A stretch of 64,000 nt of DNA from NCBI RefSeq assembly GCF_000213555.1, contig NZ_GL891981.1, forward strand, positions 110,821 through 174,820. The letters run 5' to 3'. The notes under the pieces were generated by a model that saw only the letters and a program-made list of their open reading frames with translations, did not search any database and was not told where the DNA came from. Every line of letters begins with the position of its first letter. The stretch's first letter is position 1. Both the position numbers and the translations under genes were made by a program. This DNA comes from Dysgonomonas gadei ATCC BAA-286 (GTDB lineage Bacteria; Bacteroidota; Bacteroidia; Bacteroidales; Dysgonomonadaceae). This document shows positions 45,857 through 55,335 of the stretch, one piece after another.

Positions 45857-47573
45857 AACGCCTTTAATCTGTTTGATTTCCTTACTATTTATGGCTTGCT
45901 CCGGAAAGGACATTTCATACGGGAGCAAAGTGGAGCAGGTCTCGATTGCACGGGTCGATTCTATGCCCGATATGCCCGGCTCTTATAAAATGCTGGATTG
46001 GGAAGCCAAGGCCAAATCTTTTGACAGCTTCGTTTTCGACTGGAACAATAAGAGTGAAGTCGGTTCTATGATCTGGCTCGATGATAGCCGCAGGAACATA
46101 GAGCAACCTACATTCGGACTATACACAGCCGTAAAAGATATCCGTCAGGGCAAGAATGCCAATAACGGAGAATTCCATGAGAGCCTGAACTCATTGGCTG
46201 CGCTTTTAGGAGCGGGGTTGGTAGGGATAGACAAAACGAATCAGGATGGATATAACTATGTGAAAATGGTTCAAAACTATTTCAACAAAGATAACGGGTG
46301 GAATATAGTGATGAATAATACAACGCCCGAAGTAGGTATGCTTGGCGGCGGATATGGGCGCGACTGGTGGTACGATGTGTTTCCGAATGCGCTGTACTAT
46401 GCAGTTTGCGATGTATTCCCAGATGTAGACGGAGCCGAGCAGATACAACGCTCTATTGCTGAGCAGTTTGTTAAAGCAGACTCTGTTTTGGCCGGGAACT
46501 ACGATTATTCATACTTCGACTATGCACGGATGCAGGGAATGGTGAACCATATACCGTTGCAACAGGATGCGGCAGGCGGACATGCTTATGTATTGCTTTG
46601 TGCCTATAATAAGTTTGGTGATCCCCGTTATCTGGCCCATGCCAAGAGCGCAACAGAAGCATTACTCTCCCAGAAAGAAAGCCGTTTTTATGAAATACTG
46701 TTACCATTGGGAGTTTATGCAGCTGCATATCTGAATGCCACAGAGGGTACAAATTACGATGTGCAAAAGTTACTCGATTGGACCTTCGATGGCTGTAAGA
46801 ATCCCGATGGACGCAATGGCTGGGGAATTATTGTCGGCAAATGGGGTGATTATGAAGTTAACGGACTCCAGGGCAGTATTATCGACGGTGGAGGCTATGC
46901 CTTCCTGATGAATAGTATAAAGCCGGCGTGGCCTTTCGTATCTATGGTAAAGTATGAACCGAAATACGCTAAGGCAATAGGAAAATGGATGCTCAACAAT
47001 GCAAATGCATGCCGTCTGTTCTTCCCGATGGAAATTGATGATGAACATCAGTGGGACCCTGAAATGAAGAGTATTACGAACGACAATATTTCTTACGAAG
47101 GACTGCGCCGTGTAGATGATTACGGCAAGTCTTCACTCAAAGGAAAGACTCCGGTCGCTCTGGGCGATGGACCAAAATGGGCGAAAGGGAATCCTCCGGC
47201 AAGTATGTTCAGTGTATATAGTTCCTCGCCGATGGGTATTTTCGGAGCTATAATAAAAGGGACAAATGTTGAGGGTATTCTTCAATTGAACTGTAATGCG
47301 ACGGATTTCTATGCAGAGCGTCACTACCCTGTTTATTTGTATTATAATCCTCATAAGGAAAATAAATCAGTGAAATATTCGACAAAGGGAATTGTAGACC
47401 TCTTCGATATTGTAAGTAAAGAATATGTAGCTAAAAATGTATCGTCTGACGGTGTCTTCGAAATGCCTGCCGGTGATGCGCGTATTATAGTAGAACTTCC
47501 TGCCGGAACAAAACTGACCACAGATAACAATAAGGTGATTGCTGACGGCAAATACACTATTGCATACAAATAA
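45837..47573 (+). CDS. Unrecognised lipoprotein, possible alpha/alpha-barrel glycan enzyme
   Basis: I do not recognise the family. The 578-residue protein has a lipobox (LLFMAC) and starts at 45837 (or the ATG two codons later). The middle (about 90-400) is rich in amphipathic helices with GGGYGRDWWYDVFPNALYYAV, QQDAAGGHAYVLLCAYNKFGD, PLGVYAAAYLNAT and WDPEMKSITNDNISYEG, which looks like an (alpha/alpha) toroid with conserved Asp and Trp residues of a glycoside hydrolase or lyase. The last 130 residues (GILQLNCNATDFYAERHYPVYLYYNP...) look like a beta sandwich, as in GH15/GH65-type or lyase enzymes. Between an MFS sugar carrier and SusC, it is the only candidate in this PUL for an outer or periplasmic enzyme producing the GH130 substrate. 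Confidence 0.8.
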   Translation: MKMNKTKTPLICLISLLFMACSGKDISYGSKVEQVSIARVDSMPDMPGSYKMLDWEAKAKSFDSFVFDWNNKSEVGSMIWLDDSRRNIEQPTFGLYTAVKDIRQGKNANNGEFHESLNSLAALLGAGLVGIDKTNQDGYNYVKMVQNYFNKDNGWNIVMNNTTPEVGMLGGGYGRDWWYDVFPNALYYAVCDVFPDVDGAEQIQRSIAEQFVKADSVLAGNYDYSYFDYARMQGMVNHIPLQQDAAGGHAYVLLCAYNKFGDPRYLAHAKSATEALLSQKESRFYEILLPLGVYAAAYLNATEGTNYDVQKLLDWTFDGCKNPDGRNGWGIIVGKWGDYEVNGLQGSIIDGGGYAFLMNSIKPAWPFVSMVKYEPKYAKAIGKWMLNNANACRLFFPMEIDDEHQWDPEMKSITNDNISYEGLRRVDDYGKSSLKGKTPVALGDGPKWAKGNPPASMFSVYSSSPMGIFGAIIKGTNVEGILQLNCNATDFYAERHYPVYLYYNPHKENKSVKYSTKGIVDLFDIVSKEYVAKNVSSDGVFEMPAGDARIIVELPAGTKLTTDNNKVIADGKYTIAYK

Positions 47574-47604
47574 TAAATCTCACAAACCAATAATAAATAA
47601 AACC

Positions 47605-50600
47605 ATGTTAAAACGTTTATTTTTCACTTGTCTTTTACTTTCTGTCTTTGCGAATATATTTGCACAGGAAGTAAAAACAATCTCCGGTGTGGTGACAGAT
47701 TCATCTACAGGAGAGGCGTTAATCGGTGTTACAGTGGTAGAAACAGGTACTCCTAATGGTACTGTAACCGATATTGACGGCAAATTCACCCTGAATATCA
47801 AGGGAGATAAAATCACGGTTTCCTATGTCGGGTTCAACGCTCAGGAAATCACAGTATCCAAATCTACTGAAATGAATGTAAGGCTTGTGCCTAACACAGA
47901 ACTGGATGAGGTAGTCGTAGTAGGCTATACCTCGATGAAGAAAAGGGAAGTATTGGGTGCCGTAACTAAGGTAAATTCGAAGGAACTTACGCAGGTTCCG
48001 GCTCCGGGGGTGTCTGAAGCCCTTCAGGGACGTGTTGCCGGGGTACAGGTCACTTCCGCTACAGGAGCACCGGGAGCCGGAGTTACAGTGCGTGTACGTG
48101 GTACAGGCTCGATAAACTCTTCTAATGATCCTCTATATATTATAGACGGGATTCCTTCCGAAAACGGGCTGAACTCTATTGTTCCTTCCGATATTGAGAA
48201 TATTTCGGTACTGAAAGATGCATCTTCTGCTGCTATATATGGTTCCCGTGCAAACAATGGGGTTGTGTTGGTCACTACTAAAAAAGGACAGAATGGCAAG
48301 GTGAAAGTTGCTTATAACGGCCAGTTCGGAGTGCAGACTCACGGAAGCCTTCCAAAGATGGTAAACACGAACGAATATATAGATATTTATAATGTAGCGG
48401 CTAAAAATGACGGAAGAACATTGATAGAAGGTGGTCTGGTTAAGGATTTTGCAAACATAAATCACTTGGATGAAATTTTCAGGACTGCGCTACTGAATGT
48501 GCATGAATTATCTGTAAGCGGAGGTAAAGATAAGTTCGACTATCTCGCATCTTTTTCTTATTACAATCAGGAAGGTATTATCAAGAATAGTGATTATGAG
48601 AAATTCTCAGGACGTGTAAATCTAAACTATAAAGCTGCAAACTGGCTGAAACTGGGTCTGAATGTAAACGGAGGAAAGGCTAAGACTCATGTTGTACCAA
48701 GCTCCGGAGATGGTTACGGCAGCAATGAGGGCGGTAGTGTTGTACGGTATGCGTATATGCGTAATCCGGCAATTCCGACTTATGATGCAAACGGAAATTA
48801 TGTGGATTTACCGAGCGAATATTTCGGACAGGCTGAATACAACAGCTTTTTCGGTGACGGTTACAATCCCGTAGGACTGGCGAATATGACGGATAGGGTG
48901 AGAGACGAAGATACTTTTCTGGGTAAGTTCAATGTAGAGGCTAAATTGCCATATAATATCGTATGGAATACCAATTTTGGGATCGACTATAGGAAAAGTG
49001 ATTATAATATCAATAACAAAACTTGGGGAACAAATGACAGGATAAATAATCCAAGTTCCCTATTAGGGCAGAATAACGAAAGTCTGGGATGGACACTAAA
49101 CTCTGTCTTCAATACAGTTCAGACATTCAACGATGTGCATACATTGAATGCAATGGCAGGTACAGAAGCGATCCGCTACAATGGTACGGACAAAAATACA
49201 TCATCTTCTGTAAATGGTGATACCTTCTATTCAAATGACTGGGCTTATTCTTTACTTTCATTCTTTGGTAAGGTCGATTATAATTATAACTATAAATACT
49301 ACTTGTCGGCATTGATTCGTCAGGATGGATCTTCACGCTTTACCGAAGGAAACAGATGGGGTACATTTTACTCAGTTTCTGCGGGATGGGATATACACGA
49401 AGAGGATTTCATGAAATCCATTAAGGCTATCAATCTCTTGAAACTACGTGCCGGATGGGGAGCTGTAGGTAATCAGAATATAGCTTTATATGCGTATACA
49501 GACAAATATACTCCATATTCAAACTATCCTTTCGGTGGAAATCCGTCTGTCGGATATATTCAAAGCCAATTGGGTAATGAAAAACTGAAATGGGAAACCA
49601 GCAACCAGTTTAACCTTGGATTGGATATGGCCTTCGCAAAAGGAGAATATGGCTTCAGCGTAGATTATTATAATAAGAAATCGAGCGATATGCTTGTACG
49701 TGCCCCACTGCCTCCGTCTATCGGCAACGCTTCCCCTTATTGGGTGAATGCAGGAAAAGTATTGAATGAAGGGGTTGATGTGGAACTGTTCGTTCGCAAG
49801 CAGTACAAGGATATGGGCTTTTCTGCTTCATTGAACTGGGGTTATCTGAACAATGAAGTCTTGGAACTGGATGCTCCTATACAGGCAGGCCGTGTGGATA
49901 ATGGCGTTTTTGCAAAATATATAGAGAAAGGATATTCTATCGGTTCATTTTATCTTTATCAGATGGATGGAATATTCCAGAATGAAGAAGAAATAGTGAA
50001 ATCGGCATATCAGGGATCAAATGTAAAACCGGGGGATGTTAAATATAAAGACCTGAATAACGATGGTGTAATTGATGAAAAAGACAGGAGCCATGTGGGT
50101 TCTTCTATTCCGAAACAAACACTCGGATTGAATCTTCAGGGTAATTATAAGAACTGGGACTTGTCCATCTTCTTTCAGGGAGCGTTTGGTCACGATATAT
50201 ATAACCAGATGGCTACTGAAACGGAAGGATTCTTCAGGGGTTTCTCCGTATCGAAAGACATGTATGATAATTATTGGAGAGGAGAGGGTACCTCTAACGA
50301 ATATCCGAGACCGTCGTGGAGTGCGAAGTCAAATAATGTGATAGCATCTACCCGTTTTCTGGAAGACGCTTCATATTTGAGATTAAAGAACATTCAGCTG
50401 GGATATACTTTCCCTATCAAATCGAAATATATCAGCAGTCTGAGAGCGTTCGGAAGTGCTACCAATCTGTTCACCTTTACCGGATATAGCGGACTTGATC
50501 CCGAAATGACAGTAAGTTCCAATTCGACAGGAGAAGGTGATATGGCCAATGGTATAGACTGGGGTACTTATCCTGTTTCTAAATCCTTTACATTAGGAGT

Positions 50601-50616
50601 AAACATAACCTTTTAA
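47605..50616 (+). CDS. SusC/RagA family TonB-dependent transporter (GH130 PUL)
   Basis: The start at 47605 gives a clean signal peptide (MLKRLFFTCLLLSVFANIFAQ); an in-frame ATG at 47539 would lie inside the preceding gene. The 1003-residue protein has a carboxypeptidase-regulatory-like domain (about 25-105, ISGVVTDSSTGEALIGVTV), a plug with VRGTGSINSSNDPLYIIDG and AAIYGSRANNGVVLVTTK, and a beta barrel ending NITF. It forms the importer with the SusD-like lipoprotein 12 bases downstream. Confidence 0.95.
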   Translation: MLKRLFFTCLLLSVFANIFAQEVKTISGVVTDSSTGEALIGVTVVETGTPNGTVTDIDGKFTLNIKGDKITVSYVGFNAQEITVSKSTEMNVRLVPNTELDEVVVVGYTSMKKREVLGAVTKVNSKELTQVPAPGVSEALQGRVAGVQVTSATGAPGAGVTVRVRGTGSINSSNDPLYIIDGIPSENGLNSIVPSDIENISVLKDASSAAIYGSRANNGVVLVTTKKGQNGKVKVAYNGQFGVQTHGSLPKMVNTNEYIDIYNVAAKNDGRTLIEGGLVKDFANINHLDEIFRTALLNVHELSVSGGKDKFDYLASFSYYNQEGIIKNSDYEKFSGRVNLNYKAANWLKLGLNVNGGKAKTHVVPSSGDGYGSNEGGSVVRYAYMRNPAIPTYDANGNYVDLPSEYFGQAEYNSFFGDGYNPVGLANMTDRVRDEDTFLGKFNVEAKLPYNIVWNTNFGIDYRKSDYNINNKTWGTNDRINNPSSLLGQNNESLGWTLNSVFNTVQTFNDVHTLNAMAGTEAIRYNGTDKNTSSSVNGDTFYSNDWAYSLLSFFGKVDYNYNYKYYLSALIRQDGSSRFTEGNRWGTFYSVSAGWDIHEEDFMKSIKAINLLKLRAGWGAVGNQNIALYAYTDKYTPYSNYPFGGNPSVGYIQSQLGNEKLKWETSNQFNLGLDMAFAKGEYGFSVDYYNKKSSDMLVRAPLPPSIGNASPYWVNAGKVLNEGVDVELFVRKQYKDMGFSASLNWGYLNNEVLELDAPIQAGRVDNGVFAKYIEKGYSIGSFYLYQMDGIFQNEEEIVKSAYQGSNVKPGDVKYKDLNNDGVIDEKDRSHVGSSIPKQTLGLNLQGNYKNWDLSIFFQGAFGHDIYNQMATETEGFFRGFSVSKDMYDNYWRGEGTSNEYPRPSWSAKSNNVIASTRFLEDASYLRLKNIQLGYTFPIKSKYISSLRAFGSATNLFTFTGYSGLDPEMTVSSNSTGEGDMANGIDWGTYPVSKSFTLGVNITF

Positions 50617-50628
50617 AAATTACCTGAA

Positions 50629-52065
50629 ATGAAAAAAATAGTAACAATACTAACTATATTAGGAATATTCTCCTTCAGTTCGTGTAACGATTTTCTGAAT
50701 GAAGAGCTGGACGGTGAATATACATCCAACAATATATACAATACCGAAGAGGAAGCGAATCTGGCACTGACCGGAGTATATAACAGCTTGAGCTTTACCA
50801 CTTCTTCAAATATGATCTGGGTATTCGGAGATGTTGCATCCGATGATGCTGTGAAAGGCGGAAGCGCATCCGACCAGGCCGAGATAGGTATGATTGACGA
50901 TTTTAACATCAAATCGGACAACGGGATTCTGCTTTCATACTGGAAGTTTGCTTATGAAGGAATTAATCGCGCCAACAATGTAATACATGCTAACTATGGT
51001 GCGGGTGTTGATGATGGTGTTAAGCAGCAGATGATTGCACAGGCCAAGTTTATCAGAGCATATTATTATTTTAACTTGGTAAATATCTGGGGTAAAGTAC
51101 CTTTAAGGATAGAGCCGGTAAATACTTCGAATGTAAATATGGGTTTGAGCGAAGTTGCTCAGATATATAGCCGGATAGAACAAGACCTGAATGATGCCGC
51201 GGGAGTATTACCTCCGGCTTATACGCAAACTGCAGACAAAGGGAGGATCACCAAAGGCGCTGCTTATGGTTTACTGGCTAAAGTGCAACTTTATCAGAAG
51301 AAATGGGATGATTGTATAATAACTATTACTACCAAGTTGGAGCCATTAGGGCTTTATGGACTTGAAACTAATTATGAAGACTTGTTCAAATTAGGAGCTG
51401 AAGACAGCAGAGAGGCAATATTTTCAATCCTGCACGAAAGCAATCAAAATCCCGGACTGGGTAATTCTCTGAATCAATGGTTTGCACCGCTTGTAGAAGG
51501 AGGATATTACTTCAATGCGCCGACAAATAATTATGTTCTGAGTTTCAGCGAACAAACAACGACAGGACAGACCGATCCCCGCCTCGATGCATCAATCGGC
51601 CGTTCGGGTAAAGAGTGGTTGAACGACGATGTGTTTGACCTCACATGGAGTATTACCGGTTATCTGGTGAAAAAGCACAATCAACCGCTGGCAGAAGTTC
51701 CGGCCGGAACAAAGGGTGATGGCGGACTGCCATATATCTACTTGCGTTATGCCGATATCTTGTTGATGAAAGCTGAAGCATATACGGAGGCAAATGATCT
51801 GGATAAGGCTGCCGCAGCTCTTAAACTGGTAAGGGACAGAGCCGGACTTGCGTATACCAAACCAGTGAATCAGGAGCAGATGCGGTCGGTTATCTATCTG
51901 GAACGTCGTCGCGAGCTTGGTTTTGAATTCCATCGCTTCTTCGATCTGATGCGTTGGGGAAAAGACGTGGCAACTCAGGCTTTAGGTTCTGATTTCAAAT
52001 GGCAGGAGCCTCGCTATTATTTCCCTATACCGCAGAATGAATTGGATTCAAACAATGGTATTTAA
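50629..52065 (+). CDS. SusD/RagB family lipoprotein (GH130 PUL)
   Basis: This 478-residue lipoprotein (lipobox FSFSSC, then NDFLNEEL) has the SusD signature helices (AKFIRAYYYFNLVNIWGKVPL) and the C-terminal RRRELGFEFHRFFDLMRWG and YFPIPQNEL motifs. It is the ligand-binding cap of the SusC at 47605. Confidence 0.95.
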   Translation: MKKIVTILTILGIFSFSSCNDFLNEELDGEYTSNNIYNTEEEANLALTGVYNSLSFTTSSNMIWVFGDVASDDAVKGGSASDQAEIGMIDDFNIKSDNGILLSYWKFAYEGINRANNVIHANYGAGVDDGVKQQMIAQAKFIRAYYYFNLVNIWGKVPLRIEPVNTSNVNMGLSEVAQIYSRIEQDLNDAAGVLPPAYTQTADKGRITKGAAYGLLAKVQLYQKKWDDCIITITTKLEPLGLYGLETNYEDLFKLGAEDSREAIFSILHESNQNPGLGNSLNQWFAPLVEGGYYFNAPTNNYVLSFSEQTTTGQTDPRLDASIGRSGKEWLNDDVFDLTWSITGYLVKKHNQPLAEVPAGTKGDGGLPYIYLRYADILLMKAEAYTEANDLDKAAAALKLVRDRAGLAYTKPVNQEQMRSVIYLERRRELGFEFHRFFDLMRWGKDVATQALGSDFKWQEPRYYFPIPQNELDSNNGI

Positions 52066-52078
52066 TCAACTAAAAACA

Positions 52079-53179
52079 ATGACGATGAAAAAGAATAAGA
52101 TATTTAGTATACTAATATTTGCCCTAATCCTTTCTTCTGCACTATTTATCAGTTGTAGTGACAGTGATAAGGAGGAATTTGTGGCAGGAGATACTACTAA
52201 TTTAAAGAAAGAATTGAAAGAATGCTATGATTCCATTTCTGTAGCTACACCCGATAAGTTTACTACCGAGACTGTTAATGACTTCAAAAGCAAGGTAGAT
52301 ATTGTTAATGATATTGTAGAGCAAGGAAATGTTTCGCAACAGGAAGTTATTAACATGAGCATCCATATCAGAGAGGCCTTTACCCGTTTCCTTAATTCCA
52401 GAATGACAGGTATTCCGGAAGAAAATCTGTTAGCCGGATGGAGCTTTGATGAAGGAACAGGTACCTCACTCGTTGGTGACGGGGTAAAAGCCCTGACTGC
52501 TACTTTGAAACCGGGACCTTCTGAAATCTTCTCAACATCTGTACTACCGGAATTTGTGGATGATGGAGTAAACAAAGCGCTTTATTTCAAGAGTGGAGCA
52601 CATCTGGAAGTAGAGAATTACAACCCTTCTGATTTCTTGGGCAAGAAGCTGAGTATTGCCGTATGGTTGAAGCCCGAAGTAATAAAAGGTGGTAATTATG
52701 TGGTTTCCATGAACTATTGGAACAATTGGAAATTCCAGATACAGGAGCAAGGTAAAGCATTCTTTACCATCAAATCTCAGGCTGGTTTTACCGATGCGGA
52801 TAATGAAGCGGACCTTTCTGTTTCTACCGGCAGTTGGAAGCATGTTGTAGTTGTACTTGACCTCGAAAGTTCAAAATTGTCATTCTACATAAACGGATTA
52901 CTGACAAAAGAGTGGACCAGCACCGGTAAGCCGAATCTCGTAGGCAGCCAGTCTGCACCGTATGTTTCTCCATTGGGTACTCAACTGCCGCTGATGATTG
53001 GGGCGGCAACGACCTACGCAGAGGCAAAAGCGTCATGGGATTGGTCAGGATGGGATACACCTACATCATGGGATCACTTCCAGGGGATGATGGATGAAAT
53101 TAAATTCTATAATACGGCATTATTGAGCGGACAGGTTCAGTGGCTTTACAATCAGGAAGTAGAGAAACTGAAACAATAA
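52079..53179 (+). CDS. LamG-type lipoprotein, probable surface glycan-binding protein
   Basis: I chose 52079 as start (MTMKKNKIF, with 52085 equally possible) since a start at 52037 would overlap SusD and spoil the lipoprotein signal (lipobox LFISC). The protein of about 366 residues has an N-terminal helical stretch (about 35-120) and a concanavalin-like/LamG beta sandwich (about 125-366: LLAGWSFDEGTGTSL, LSIAVWLKPEV, WKHVVVVLDLESSKLSFYINGLL, MDEIKFYNTALL). No catalytic residues were seen. It is the last gene of the GH130 operon and takes the SusE/F position. Confidence 0.85.
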   Translation: MTMKKNKIFSILIFALILSSALFISCSDSDKEEFVAGDTTNLKKELKECYDSISVATPDKFTTETVNDFKSKVDIVNDIVEQGNVSQQEVINMSIHIREAFTRFLNSRMTGIPEENLLAGWSFDEGTGTSLVGDGVKALTATLKPGPSEIFSTSVLPEFVDDGVNKALYFKSGAHLEVENYNPSDFLGKKLSIAVWLKPEVIKGGNYVVSMNYWNNWKFQIQEQGKAFFTIKSQAGFTDADNEADLSVSTGSWKHVVVVLDLESSKLSFYINGLLTKEWTSTGKPNLVGSQSAPYVSPLGTQLPLMIGAATTYAEAKASWDWSGWDTPTSWDHFQGMMDEIKFYNTALLSGQVQWLYNQEVEKLKQ

Positions 53180-53221
53180 TAAAGGCTGACTTTTACCGGT
53201 CTCAGTATAGATCAAAATAAT

Positions 53222-53260
53222 AAAGGAAGAGGCTATGCGATAGTAACCTCTTCCTTTTAC
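53222..53260. terminator. Bidirectional terminator
   Basis: AAAGGAAGAGG at 53222-53232 pairs with CCTCTTCCTTT at 53247-53257, and an inner CTA/TAG pair shortens the loop. It is followed by TTTT on the plus strand and by a T-rich run on the minus strand, so it can end both the GH130 operon and the convergent GntR/ABC operon. Confidence 0.85.
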
Positions 53261-53265
53261 TTCCA

Positions 53266-54099
53266 TTATGGAAATACTACTCTTGCCGTATCAGACCCTA
53301 ATGATACATTTAGGGAAGCCTTTTCATCCTTTGGATTCCAGTTCATTACCCTGCATTCGCTGGCCTGTACCTCTACATTATGGTTTCCGCTTCCTGTCAG
53401 GTTTTCAGTATCTATATCACATTGTTCTATTTTCCAGTTTTGCAGATAGTCGAGATCGGCATTAAATACCTTTGTCTTGGAATTCTTCATTACAAAGCTC
53501 CCCCAATCCCTTATTGCAGGTGTGATTATATCAGCTTCGCAATTCTCTATATTCAGATCTCCACGCAGCATATCTATATTGATAGATCCGGCTTTCAATC
53601 CCTGCACATTAGCTCTTAGCCCATCTACCCTGCTTCTTATATCCACACAGGAATCTGCATATACAGTGAAGTTTAGTTCCCTTATTGCTGCCGGGGATGG
53701 TATTCCGTTTTTGTAATGATTCGCCAATAATTCTGCCGTCTTCACGCGCAGTATCGTTTTATCATGTACTGTGGATATCTCCAGGTATTCTTTCAATTGT
53801 TCCGGTATATACAGTTTACCTTTGTCTCCTTCGTTCGTCACGGGTTGTATATTGATGAGTCCATCGAAGATAACATAATACTTATCCTTATCTCCCCGGC
53901 CATCTTTCGCAGGTATTGTATCTGCATATATCTCGATCACTTTCTGTCCGGATATATCTATGCCCGCAGTTTCTTCCTTTAATATAAGCCCGGTCTTTCT
54001 CCCACCATCATAATTTAACGAAAGATAGCATATACAGCCTATGGCAATTAAGAACGCTGCGGCTATAATACCCAATACTATTTTGGTTGTAAGTCTCAT
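53266..54099 (-). CDS. Membrane-anchored DUF4097/adhesin-like protein
   Basis: This 277-residue protein has one N-terminal membrane segment (about 5-28) and an extracytoplasmic part made of short alternating strands (NVQGLKAGSINIDMLRGDLNIENCEADIITPAIRDWGSFVMKNSKTKVFNADLDYL is the repetitive core), the pattern of right-handed beta-helix-like DUF4097 or DUF2807 proteins. The function is unknown. It is the last gene of the GntR/ABC operon, 11 bases after gntR, so it is likely controlled with it. Confidence 0.7.
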   Translation of the reverse strand: MRLTTKIVLGIIAAAFLIAIGCICYLSLNYDGGRKTGLILKEETAGIDISGQKVIEIYADTIPAKDGRGDKDKYYVIFDGLINIQPVTNEGDKGKLYIPEQLKEYLEISTVHDKTILRVKTAELLANHYKNGIPSPAAIRELNFTVYADSCVDIRSRVDGLRANVQGLKAGSINIDMLRGDLNIENCEADIITPAIRDWGSFVMKNSKTKVFNADLDYLQNWKIEQCDIDTENLTGSGNHNVEVQASECRVMNWNPKDEKASLNVSLGSDTARVVFP

Positions 54100-54110
54100 A
54101 TCATTTATTA

Positions 54111-54476
54111 TTATTGTTTCTTAATATACTCTTTATACATTTCCACGATATCCTCTATTGGAATATCCAGTGTATATATTTGTTTGAAAAAGTCCTCGGC
54201 TTCTTCCTTCATAAAGGTGTTCTTACGCAGTCTGAGTATCAGGTCCTTGGCCTTCGGAGCCACAAAATATCCGATCCCTCTCTTATTGTAGATGATCTCC
54301 ATCGATTGGAGGTAGTCGAAGGTACGCATGACGGTATTGAAATTGACTTCCACAATAGCTGCATATTCGCGTACAGACGGAACCCTTTCTTCTTCTTTAT
54401 ATTTGTCCAGTAATATCTCATCACAGATGCGATCGGCTATCTGCAAATAGATTGCTTTATTTTCTTTAAAATTCAT
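54111..54476 (-). CDS. GntR-family regulator, YtrA type
   Basis: This 121-residue protein has a GntR winged helix (about 10-75: IYLQIADRICDEILLDKYKEEERVPSVREYAAIVEVNFNTV split over the HTH) and only a short C-terminal helical tail (about 80-121) instead of a large effector domain, which is typical of YtrA-type repressors that control adjacent ABC transporters. It lies three bases after the permease gene. The three octamer repeats at the operon promoter (56186-56209) are a candidate operator. Confidence 0.92.
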   Translation of the reverse strand: MNFKENKAIYLQIADRICDEILLDKYKEEERVPSVREYAAIVEVNFNTVMRTFDYLQSMEIIYNKRGIGYFVAPKAKDLILRLRKNTFMKEEAEDFFKQIYTLDIPIEDIVEMYKEYIKKQ

Positions 54477-54479
54477 AAG

Positions 54480-55322
54480 CTAGAGTCGTTTAATTACTTC
54501 AGATTCCCTGAATCTGAAAAATGCTAATATCCAGTTTATCACAGCGAAGATGAAACATAGGATTGTCAGATATCCCACTATTGTAGAATCTTCAACTCCA
54601 AATGTTCTTTGCTGTAACGCATTTCCAAAGCTGTCCATACCGTTTTCAAAAACAAGAGAGATTGCGCACCAGCACACCAGTAGAAAAGTGATAAAGATGA
54701 TGATGCCTGCCGAAAATGTTTTTACCAGCGAGTTTTTCGGCCAGAATGTCGACCCCAGAATAAACAGAGACTGGGCGAAGACGAAAAGGCCAACAAAAAA
54801 TTTAAATTGTGATACTCTCTCAAAAACATATTCGTAACGATGATCATCGTTTCCTATTAATCTGTCAAAATGAACAGATTGCACATCTATATCAGGAAAG
54901 CGGATAGAGCAGATCAGTACCCGTGTGGCGTCTGACAACCAAAACAGGATAAAGAAAACGACCATGTAACCGATTGTCATGATAAGCCAGCGGGAAAAGT
55001 ATTTTTCAAATGCCGATGACGGATTCATCAAATATACAAGCCGCTTTGTTTTGCTATTAATAGGTTCCATTGCCATGGACGCGCTGATACACCCAAATAT
55101 GAAGAAGACGAAAGCCGTGAAGACGATCAAATCCCTATTCAGATATTTTAAACGATCAAATCCCTGTTCAAATTCGGAATATGAAAGAAAAGAATTCCAT
55201 GTAGTAACAAGAGTGAGTGCTCCATAAATTGTAAGGATGCGGATAAGATACTTTTTCCAGTTTTCCTGTATGTCTTTCCTTAACAGCAAGACAAATCGGT
55301 TTATATCAAACGTATTATTCAT
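54480..55322 (-). CDS. ABC transporter permease
   Basis: This 280-residue protein has about six hydrophobic segments (for example LIVFTAFVFFIFGCISASMAM, WLIMTIGYMVVFFILFWL, IVGYLTILCFIFAVINWIL) and no ATP-binding domain. It is the membrane partner of the ATPase encoded immediately upstream (14-base gap). The transported compound cannot be told; YtrA-linked ABC exporters often respond to envelope stress or antibiotics. Confidence 0.88.
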   Translation of the reverse strand: MNNTFDINRFVLLLRKDIQENWKKYLIRILTIYGALTLVTTWNSFLSYSEFEQGFDRLKYLNRDLIVFTAFVFFIFGCISASMAMEPINSKTKRLVYLMNPSSAFEKYFSRWLIMTIGYMVVFFILFWLSDATRVLICSIRFPDIDVQSVHFDRLIGNDDHRYEYVFERVSQFKFFVGLFVFAQSLFILGSTFWPKNSLVKTFSAGIIIFITFLLVCWCAISLVFENGMDSFGNALQQRTFGVEDSTIVGYLTILCFIFAVINWILAFFRFRESEVIKRL

Positions 55323-55335
55323 AATTTATCAGATT

